Virus record (IMG/VR): IMGVR_UViG_3300021142_001074
Coordinates: 1 to 20,166 of that record
From: a virus
DNA length: 20,166 nucleotides
Direction: 5' to 3' (one strand)
Shown: positions 14,235 to 20,166 of the stretch, in pieces
Layout of the letters: each line of letters starts with the position of its first letter
How positions within the stretch are numbered: the first letter of the stretch is position 1
Translations under genes and position numbers: made by a program
Notes under the pieces: generated by a model
What the model saw: only the letters and a program-made list of their open reading frames with translations
What the model was told of the DNA's origin: nothing
The model's database searches: none

Positions 14235-14900
14235 ATGCTTATACCTACCAATTATACAACAGATCCAAAATTATTTCAAGAGGCGTGTAGCCAATTACCT
14301 AAAGCAGGTATGAAAACTACTATTAATCAACCCACAGGCAATTTCTTTTATGACCCTTGGGAGTTAAAAGAAGAGTACAAAGGAACCATTTGGGAAACGC
14401 TTTATAACTCATTGCCTGTTGTTAAAGGTGAAGCGAGAATAATTATTTTGGATCCAGGACAAAGTTATACAGCTCATGCAGACATTGATGACAGATATCA
14501 TTTAAACATTTTAGGAGATGAAAGTTTCCTAATTGATTTAATGCGCGAGCAGATGCACAAGTTGAATCAAGACGGCATATGGTATGATATGGATGCGGGC
14601 TTTCTGCATACTGCCGCTAATTTTGGTCGTCGTGCTAGAGTGCAATTGGTTATTAGAAAATTATTAAAAAAGAATAAGTTAGTTAACCCTATTGAAGTGG
14701 CATTAACTACAACAATGACAAACGCAGACCATGCTAGATACTTGTTTGACAACACAATTAGTATTTGGCTCAACGAAGCAAACAAGCACGGATACATAAC
14801 TAACTTTGCATACTCGTCACCTTTTGTAAAATTTACTATAGAACAAGATAAGTTAGATTCTTTAAAACATATTTTGCCAGACGAGTTTAAGATCCTATGA
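14235..14900 (+). CDS. Aspartyl/asparaginyl beta-hydroxylase-like 2OG-Fe(II) oxygenase
   Basis: A 221-residue protein. The iron-binding triad is visible: HAD in YTAHADIDDRYHLNIL (H81, D83), and H125 in DAGFLHTAANFG, followed ten residues later by R135 for the 2-oxoglutarate carboxylate (RARVQLVI). The DxGFLHTAxNxG...RxxLVI pattern is that of the Asp/Asn hydroxylase subgroup, which hydroxylates protein side chains or, in relatives, small molecules. Residues 140-221 form an extra helical/beta tail of unknown role. It opens the rightward block after a TATAAATA box and overlaps the following radical SAM gene by ATGA. Confidence 0.82.
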   Translation: MLIPTNYTTDPKLFQEACSQLPKAGMKTTINQPTGNFFYDPWELKEEYKGTIWETLYNSLPVVKGEARIIILDPGQSYTAHADIDDRYHLNILGDESFLIDLMREQMHKLNQDGIWYDMDAGFLHTAANFGRRARVQLVIRKLLKKNKLVNPIEVALTTTMTNADHARYLFDNTISIWLNEANKHGYITNFAYSSPFVKFTIEQDKLDSLKHILPDEFKIL

Positions 14901-16441
14901 CCCACGCACTATTCTTTAGCCTAACAGGTAAACGCTGGGAACGCATATTGTGGACTCACCGTGTAGCTACCTTTCTACGTATGAATGACTGGGATGCAGA
15001 AGTTGTAGACTTTACAGCATTTTGGCAACTAGAAGAATTACAAGAGTTTGTGCGTTCACGCACTACTGGCAAGACAGTTATGTTTTGTTTTGGTACTGCT
15101 TTCCTAAATCCATGGAGCCCATACCTAAATGAATTCATTGCTTGGCTAAAGAAAGAATATCCAAGCATACCAGTTGTAGTTGGTGGTAACAATTCATTAA
15201 CTACTCCTGCTAATGGTGTAGACTATTGGGTTGATAGTTATGGAGAAAATGCTGTACTAGCATTGTGCCAACATCTTATTGGAACGCTAGGTGCTCCATT
15301 AATGACTGACCCTGCGTTCTTTGGATCAAAGAAAGTTATTCGTGGGCTTCATCATTATCCTTCAGCACCATTAGATAGTTATCTAGTGGACTATGAAGCA
15401 CGTGACTTTATGATGCCTTGGGAGTGCCCACAGATTGAAACAGCACGTGGTTGTATGTTTAGTTGTAGCTATTGTAACTTTCCTATCATAGGACAAGCCA
15501 AAGATGTTAGTGTTAGCAAAGAACAATTTAAACTGCAAATGCAAACAGGCTACGAAAAGTGGGGCATTAAGAATTGGCGTGTAATGGACGAAACATTTAA
15601 TGATCGTCCTGAGAAACTACAAAAGTATGCTGAAGCTGTAGATGAACTAGGATACAATCCTTGGATATGCGGATTTGCTCGTGGCGATTTAGTAGTAAAA
15701 CATCGTGAGCATTGGGACACTTATATTAGATTAGGATTCCTTGGACACTCAATGGGCATTGAAACATTTAATCATGCCGCAGGCAAACTTGTACGTAAGG
15801 GCATGGATCCTGATAAGCTACAACAAGGACTGGTAGAGTTTCAAGAGTATACTGATATTCATGCGCCTAATCGATACAGAGCTAACATACAAATGATATG
15901 TGGTATCCCTGGAGAAAGTGTTGAGTCTTGGAATACATCTTTAGAATGGCTTAATACTAATTGGACTAGACAAAGTGCCAGCGCACATATTTTAGAAGTA
16001 CCCGATTATGATGAGTCATTAACTAATCAAAGTCGATTTACTAAGGAACTTGTAAGCAATGGGTTAGTTAAGTTAGAGGCTAGACAAAATCCAGGGTACG
16101 AAGTTACTAAAGACAGCAGGGGCAATGTTGTATTCAAATCTACTACCCCAAGAGGCGGTGGCGTGGGCAGTACTAGAAACGACATTGTTATTTGGAGTCA
16201 TAACACTATGGATTGGTATCAAGCTGAAACATTGGTGCAAGAGTTTTATAGCGATAATGGATTCAAAGGACTGCGTGGGTGTAATCCATTCTTATCTGAT
16301 AGGCTATTCGCTTTCTACGAAACAAACTCCTATGAAGAAATATATAATTACAAACTATCAGATGTAGATACAGCCGATCAAAAGTTTAAGGATCAAGTTC
16401 AATCTTACATTGATAAAAAATTAAATTGGAATACACAATGA
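14897..16441 (+). CDS. Large radical SAM enzyme with B12-domain-like N-terminus, type D
   Basis: A 514-residue protein. Residues 1-150 look like the Rossmann domain found ahead of the core in B12-dependent radical SAM enzymes (HRVATFLRMNDWDAEVVD, later PVVVGGNNS at 92-100 and an SYGENAV turn), but the cobalamin-binding DxHxxG is absent, so it may not bind B12. The core has ETARGCMFSCSYC (C186, C190, C193), followed by DETFND, a GFARGD strand, MGIET, and the late GIPGES that mark this branch. The C-terminal 130 residues are an unrecognised domain. It overlaps its neighbours by ATGA at both ends. Methyl transfer, ring formation or C-C bond chemistry are possible; no specific reaction is claimed. 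Confidence 0.88.
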   Translation: MTHALFFSLTGKRWERILWTHRVATFLRMNDWDAEVVDFTAFWQLEELQEFVRSRTTGKTVMFCFGTAFLNPWSPYLNEFIAWLKKEYPSIPVVVGGNNSLTTPANGVDYWVDSYGENAVLALCQHLIGTLGAPLMTDPAFFGSKKVIRGLHHYPSAPLDSYLVDYEARDFMMPWECPQIETARGCMFSCSYCNFPIIGQAKDVSVSKEQFKLQMQTGYEKWGIKNWRVMDETFNDRPEKLQKYAEAVDELGYNPWICGFARGDLVVKHREHWDTYIRLGFLGHSMGIETFNHAAGKLVRKGMDPDKLQQGLVEFQEYTDIHAPNRYRANIQMICGIPGESVESWNTSLEWLNTNWTRQSASAHILEVPDYDESLTNQSRFTKELVSNGLVKLEARQNPGYEVTKDSRGNVVFKSTTPRGGGVGSTRNDIVIWSHNTMDWYQAETLVQEFYSDNGFKGLRGCNPFLSDRLFAFYETNSYEEIYNYKLSDVDTADQKFKDQVQSYIDKKLNWNTQ

Positions 16442-17133
16442 CAGATACAAGCACATGGGATTACTATCACAAATTAAATCCAACTGGGACACCTTATCCT
16501 TCAAACTTGTTATACACACCTAGGGTTAATCCAGAACGAACAGTAATGTGTGCCCACTACTGTATTGATCCAGCTTACAGACCGGACGAAACAATACTAG
16601 TACCAGAAGAGTTAGTAGACTGGTTCTTTCATAGAGATGTTAAGTTTTTAAAACAGTTGTCGCATCTTAAGACTACACCGGAACTATATGATGTAGACTT
16701 TGAAAATAGAAAAATTTTTATGGAGTGGAATAACGAAACACTATCACAAGTATTGTTTACTCCAGGAAGAAGCCTAGATGAAGAAGTTCCTAATTGGAAA
16801 GAACAAATGAAGGATTTCTTTATTGCAACAAAAGCAAATAATTTTTGGAAAGTATCTTTGTATCCAAATTGTTTCTTTATGTCAAAAGATGGTCAGTTAA
16901 AAACTATAGACAACTATGCTGTTATTCCTTACGAAGAACGTTTTATAGAAAGAAAAATAATAGAAGGCATTATTGGTAAAGACGGTGCGTATCGTTTTGA
17001 TCAATCTACAGATGAAAAAGGTTTTATTGATTTTAAAAAGTTCTTTGAAATTACAATTACAAAACATTTAAAAGAACGATCATGGGGCAATACTGTATTT
17101 GCTGAAATATTTGAAGAAGTTTACAATGATTGA
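16438..17133 (+). CDS. Kinase-fold (phosphotransferase-like) protein, apparently degenerate
   Basis: A 231-residue protein; the ATG at 16438, in an ATGA overlap with the upstream stop, is preferred to an in-frame TTG at 16426. The order of elements resembles a small protein-kinase-like or APH-like fold: a DVKFLKQLSHLKTTPELYDVDFENRKIFMEW stretch like the helix C plus hinge region, then FWKVSLYPNCFFMSKDGQLKTIDNYAV (136-162). The last lines up with the HxDxxxxNxxxxxxGxxxxIDF catalytic loop and metal-binding Asp. If that alignment holds, N144 and D158 are kept but the catalytic His and Asp are replaced by Lys and Ser. It may be a pseudokinase-like scaffold or an unrelated fold. Overlaps the next gene by 8 bases. 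Confidence 0.5.
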   Translation: MTDTSTWDYYHKLNPTGTPYPSNLLYTPRVNPERTVMCAHYCIDPAYRPDETILVPEELVDWFFHRDVKFLKQLSHLKTTPELYDVDFENRKIFMEWNNETLSQVLFTPGRSLDEEVPNWKEQMKDFFIATKANNFWKVSLYPNCFFMSKDGQLKTIDNYAVIPYEERFIERKIIEGIIGKDGAYRFDQSTDEKGFIDFKKFFEITITKHLKERSWGNTVFAEIFEEVYND

Positions 17134-17617
17134 TTGGAATTCAGTAATAGCTAATCTCAAAGACGGGCGAGTTGTTACTGTTGATCCTGCTCGATGGAAT
17201 ATGAGTAATCCTGAGTACGCAGAAATACTCAAGCTATGGAAAGACAGCAACTTCAATACTGATAGCGTCAAGTGGACCAACTACTATGATACTAAGGATA
17301 TTGAATCAAAGCTAGCTGAACAATTTTATGTAAAGCCGTTGCGCAGTTGGATCAGTTGTGTAGAACCTGGATACATGACTGGACATCATTATGACATTGA
17401 TGACAATGAACAAGAGTATTTAAAACTAGGTAAAATAAAAAGATTCTCTGTGTTTATGAGTGAGCCCAGTCCAGGGCAACTATTCATAATGGGGGACACC
17501 TATTACTACAACATGGAACAAGGTGCTGTGCTAGTTTGGAAAAACTACAGAGAATGGCACAACGGCATTAATGGCAGTCTTGCTAACAAATATATGTTCC
17601 ATTTGCTAGGATATTGA
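17126..17617 (+). CDS. 2OG-Fe(II) oxygenase-like/cupin protein
   Basis: A 163-residue protein starting at ATG 17126, which overlaps the upstream stop by 8 bases; an in-frame TTG at 17099 would overlap by 35. The C-terminal half is a double-stranded beta-helix type: GHHYDID gives HxD (H88, D90), then GQLFIMGD, GAVLVWKN, and REWHNGING with H145. The 2-oxoglutarate-binding Arg expected ten residues on is a Lys (K155). It is the most divergent of the five HxD...H proteins in the window, and might be an iron-dependent hydroxylase or a non-catalytic relative. Its last 35 bases overlap the tail of the convergent SGNH gene. Confidence 0.65.
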   Translation: MIDWNSVIANLKDGRVVTVDPARWNMSNPEYAEILKLWKDSNFNTDSVKWTNYYDTKDIESKLAEQFYVKPLRSWISCVEPGYMTGHHYDIDDNEQEYLKLGKIKRFSVFMSEPSPGQLFIMGDTYYYNMEQGAVLVWKNYREWHNGINGSLANKYMFHLLGY

Positions 17618-18419
17618 TTACATCGTTAGCAAACTGTTTGTGTGACAGTACTCCCGGGTGTCCATCCCTAGCTCTATCAATAGTATTAAATTTAAGTATG
17701 TCAATGTTAAATGCGGCTTTGACTATTTGAATCATATCATCGTCCCAAGAGCTTAATACTAAATTAATGTCTTTTGATTTAGCAATATCAATAATCCATT
17801 GAATAGAATCAACAGTTTGTGATAATAAAAACTGATCACTAAAGTCTTTTACTATATCAACCCTAACTGATTCTAGTTCCTGCTGTGTTGTGCTGTAGGC
17901 TAATAATATTGATTGTAGATGATTAGTTTTATCACTGTAGTGAAATCTTGTAAACGGTGGCAAGTTTATTACTGCTGTTTTTATATCCCATATCTTTGAT
18001 GCGGCTGAAAGAGTTAATGCTATCCGGTGACATCCTGCACCTGGGATTCCTAAATTTAAATATTTTGTGTCTTGATGCTTAGAAATCAAATCAGCATAAA
18101 TGTCATGCTCAGGCAACCCTTGTCCAAAGGTTATGCTACATCCAAGAAATGCTAACAGTTCTTTTTCATCAGTAGCAGGGTAATTTCCTCTAAACCCTAT
18201 GTCGTTTATATAATAGCTAAACGATTCTTGACCGCTTGATTGCGATTTAGTTCGTTCCTCTTCTGACAAATATTTGATCCAACCAAAGCTACTATATTCG
18301 TCAAAGTGTTCATTGTTAACAGCATACTGAAGGCAACTAAACTGTAACATATCTAAAGGAGTACTAACCAATGCTGGACTTTTTCCTTTTAAAAAATTTA
18401 GCAAGTGCTCAGTCAGCAT
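17583..18419 (-). CDS. SGNH hydrolase with N-terminal extension
   Basis: A 278-residue protein. After about 70 N-terminal residues comes NDIGFRG (72-78), a motif that often precedes block I in this superfamily, then LGCSITFGQG (S95 nucleophile; GCS replaces GDS), LGIPGAG (block II), VINLPPFTRF in place of block III, and RARDGHPG near the end (D252, H254), followed by a helix. The D-to-H spacing is one residue shorter than in the first SGNH protein of the window. No signal peptide. Likely an O-acyl hydrolase or transferase acting in the cytoplasm; substrate unknown. It follows the 2OG gene at 18421 after a one-base gap. Confidence 0.82.
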   Translation of the reverse strand: MLTEHLLNFLKGKSPALVSTPLDMLQFSCLQYAVNNEHFDEYSSFGWIKYLSEEERTKSQSSGQESFSYYINDIGFRGNYPATDEKELLAFLGCSITFGQGLPEHDIYADLISKHQDTKYLNLGIPGAGCHRIALTLSAASKIWDIKTAVINLPPFTRFHYSDKTNHLQSILLAYSTTQQELESVRVDIVKDFSDQFLLSQTVDSIQWIIDIAKSKDINLVLSSWDDDMIQIVKAAFNIDILKFNTIDRARDGHPGVLSHKQFANDVINILANGTYIC

Positions 18420-18420
18420 A

Positions 18421-18945
18421 TCAATCGTACATTGTTATTTGTAGTGTGTATCTTACATTATAGCCTACGTTAGCAGGACCGTGTATAGTCATAGGATCAC
18501 TCCACTCATACATGTCTCCTGCCTTGTAATTAGATATGTATTTGTCATCCCATACAAATATATGTCCAGGCTCCCAATCTTGTAAGAACATTGTATAGCG
18601 CACAGGATTACTAACTTCAGTTAGTTGAGGATCAATGTGCATAGCCTGAAACTCTCCTGGATACAACATTACAAACCACCAATTAATATTAGAACGGTGC
18701 TCGGGCACCGCTGGTAATGTAAATTTAAAATCCTGCATTTCTTTAGACTTAGGATTCATCTGATGAAAGAAATGTTTGTTACTAGAATAACCTGGACGAG
18801 CCATCTCTGTAAATTTTTCTAGGATAGGATTACCTTTCCATCGATCTGGCTGCCAAACAGGAGTGCGATCACCTTGGGACGCTTTTAGATGTTCTATAAT
18901 ACCCTGTTCTTCAATCCAGGATTTAAAATTGTCAATATATTTCAT
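18421..18945 (-). CDS. 2OG-Fe(II) oxygenase-like protein, duplicated family copy 1
   Basis: A 174-residue protein with the full 2OG-Fe(II) signature: MHID (H103, D105), PGHIFVWDD, AGDMYEWSDPMTIHGPANVGYN with distal H155, and R165 ten residues later for 2-oxoglutarate. It contains a WWFVMLYPGE strand just before the HxD. The truncated gene at the right edge is a close paralogue, sharing for example FLQDWEPGHIF and ISNYKAGDMYEWSDP. Small single-domain oxygenases of this kind are frequent in marine phages (recall), where the targets are mostly unknown. It overlaps the upstream gene by a single base (TAATG). Confidence 0.8.
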   Translation of the reverse strand: MKYIDNFKSWIEEQGIIEHLKASQGDRTPVWQPDRWKGNPILEKFTEMARPGYSSNKHFFHQMNPKSKEMQDFKFTLPAVPEHRSNINWWFVMLYPGEFQAMHIDPQLTEVSNPVRYTMFLQDWEPGHIFVWDDKYISNYKAGDMYEWSDPMTIHGPANVGYNVRYTLQITMYD

Positions 18946-19748
18946 TAATAGCTCTCTAAATGATCAATGCCTAGCTGTTTACGAAATTCTTCTGTAAACT
19001 TGCCATCAATTCTCAAACTATAGCTTTGCTCCATAATACGTTCGCCACCGTGCCAGTCAACATCATTCCACCATGCGGCTCTAGTGTTAAGATACGTCTT
19101 GTCTTTTGTTTCTGGATCCCATAGGTACATAGCTTTCTTTGTGTTGGGGCGAACGTGTATAAATTCGTTGCGATGCGGTTTAACTACATTAACACCATTC
19201 TTAGCATCTAAGTCTCTGTGTTCAAACGGGATACCATCTGCTTCACAGTGGAAGAATATAACACGGCCGATGTCTTCAAATACAGTACCTACTAGGCTTT
19301 CTACCCATTTAACTGTTCCTGGAAAGTATTTGGCTTCGGGTGTTAACTTACGTGGAGCAGTACGATCATCCCACGAACCCTCTTCCCACAAGTAATAGTA
19401 AATGTATGGATCGTATGAACCCATAGCCATTTTTAAAAAACGTGTAAAGATATTGCGCTGTTGGAAATTTTTAAAATCTGTTGGCATTAATTTTATGCCT
19501 GCTTGATATATTGGATCGTCTTTAGGCAGTTCCATAAACTCGTCCATAGACTGATAGATAGGTTTCCAACTAAGTTTATAGCTCATGTCGTCGAATGTAA
19601 AACCTGGTTTCATCCATGTGCCTTCTTTGGCAAACTCTCGTGCTAGAGCAAATCCTGTAAGTATCTCAGGTTGTAATTGATCAAATTGATTCATGTCTAA
19701 GTATGGAGACATATCAAAGTAATGTTTGTTGTTTATGCCGTGTATCAT
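18945..19748 (-). CDS. 2OG-Fe(II)/Asp-hydroxylase-like protein
   Basis: A 267-residue protein. The first 150 residues are a Tyr/Trp/Met-rich segment I do not recognise. The last 110 hold an HxD...H...R set: FEHRDLD (H177, D179), a NEFIHVRPNTKKAMYLWD strand pair, DVDWHGG (H233) and SYSLRIDG with R246. This is consistent with an iron- and 2-oxoglutarate-dependent hydroxylase, although the gap from the distal His to the Arg is 13, longer than in its neighbours. It is encoded between two copies of a smaller oxygenase family, three bases from one and overlapping the other by one base, which suggests that they form one functional set. Confidence 0.72.
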   Translation of the reverse strand: MIHGINNKHYFDMSPYLDMNQFDQLQPEILTGFALAREFAKEGTWMKPGFTFDDMSYKLSWKPIYQSMDEFMELPKDDPIYQAGIKLMPTDFKNFQQRNIFTRFLKMAMGSYDPYIYYYLWEEGSWDDRTAPRKLTPEAKYFPGTVKWVESLVGTVFEDIGRVIFFHCEADGIPFEHRDLDAKNGVNVVKPHRNEFIHVRPNTKKAMYLWDPETKDKTYLNTRAAWWNDVDWHGGERIMEQSYSLRIDGKFTEEFRKQLGIDHLESY

Positions 19749-19751
19749 ATT

Positions 19752-20166
19752 TTAATCGTTTAATGTAATTTGAAATGTATATCTTGGATTGTATCCTATG
19801 TTAGCAGGCGCATGTAATGATAACGGATCACTCCATTCGTACATATCACCTGCTTTATAGTTAGAAATGTATTCATCATCTAACACAAATATATGTCCAG
19901 GCTCCCAATCTTGTAAGAATATAGTGTACCTTACAAGATTTTTAACATCTACGGTATGTGCATCTAAGTGCATACACTGATATTCACCTGGCAGTAATTT
20001 CACAAACCACCAATTTGTATTTGTACGAGTCGCCGGCAAGTCTGGCAAATCAAATTTAAAATTTGCTATCTCTTGAGAATCTGGCCCGAGCGTGTGAAAG
20101 AATGCCTGATCGTTTGAGTACCAAGGGTATGCTAATTCTCTAATTTTTTCTAGTACAGGATGCCCA
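19752..20166 (-). CDS. 2OG-Fe(II) oxygenase-like protein, duplicated family copy 2 (cut by right edge)
   Basis: The frame is open from its stop at 19752 to the end of the window, so the N-terminus is missing; the first complete codons give GHPVLEKIRELAYPWYSND. The visible 137 residues align throughout with the protein at 18421: GHPVLEKI/GNPILEKF, NTNWWFV/NINWWFV, then CMHLD (HxD), FLQDWEPGHIFVLDDEYI, KAGDMYEWSDP, LHAPANIGYNPR with the distal His and the Arg. All iron and 2-oxoglutarate ligands are kept, so both copies look active. It is the upstream gene of the leftward block as far as visible. Confidence 0.82.
   Translation of the reverse strand, partial: GHPVLEKIRELAYPWYSNDQAFFHTLGPDSQEIANFKFDLPDLPATRTNTNWWFVKLLPGEYQCMHLDAHTVDVKNLVRYTIFLQDWEPGHIFVLDDEYISNYKAGDMYEWSDPLSLHAPANIGYNPRYTFQITLND

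Noticed and set aside
17580-17632. 8-bp inverted repeat TTGCTAAC...GTTAGCAA around the second convergent junction
   Set aside because: The 37-base loop, AT-rich content and missing T-run make a terminator unlikely; it could be chance.
1-20166. CRISPR arrays, insertion sequences, integrase or attachment sites
   Set aside because: No regularly spaced repeats, transposase or recombinase genes or duplicated tRNA ends were seen.

Overview
This 20 kb AT-rich window is most likely part of a large tailed-phage genome, probably a T4-like phage from an aquatic or marine setting. It is extremely compact: neighbouring genes overlap by ATGA, 8-nt or 13-nt junctions, and no gene-free stretch exceeds 300 bases. 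It carries small proteins of types common in phages, a phage copy of initiation factor IF-1, a tRNA-like gene and T4-late-type TATAAATA boxes. No capsid, tail, polymerase or integrase gene is visible, so the phage assignment is an inference from style and gene content. The host cannot be named.

Layout. (1) 1-3740, minus strand: an early-type operon of small genes. Going leftward it has a tRNA-like RNA directly behind a near-perfect sigma70 promoter, a secreted HEXXH protein, a Trp/Cys-rich phage protein, an AbrB-like small protein, IF-1 (infA), an intracellular zincin-like protein, and five small unknown proteins (the last cut by the window edge). (2) 3769-9814, plus strand: five radical SAM enzymes of three architectures, with one methyltransferase-like protein between two paralogues. 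(3) 9794-14196, minus strand: two more radical SAM enzymes with an unknown protein between them, an SGNH hydrolase and a short PLP-dependent aminotransferase-fold protein. (4) 14235-17617, plus strand: an Asp/Asn-hydroxylase-like 2OG-Fe(II) protein, a large radical SAM enzyme with a B12-domain-like N-terminus, a degenerate kinase-fold protein and a second 2OG-like protein. (5) 17583-20166, minus strand: a second SGNH hydrolase and three 2OG-Fe(II)-like proteins, two of them paralogues flanking the third; the last runs off the right edge.

The core of the window (3769-20166) is therefore a biosynthesis-like island: eight radical SAM proteins, five HxD...H 2OG-oxygenase-like proteins, two SGNH hydrolases, one PLP enzyme, one methyltransferase and one kinase-fold protein, with almost nothing else. 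Tight overlaps suggest co-translation within blocks. The chemistry (radical C-H activation, hydroxylation, transamination, acyl transfer or hydrolysis, methylation) fits decoration of a polymer (glycan, protein or nucleic acid) or synthesis of a small molecule. The substrate cannot be read from the sequence. I recognise the families but no described pathway with this composition.
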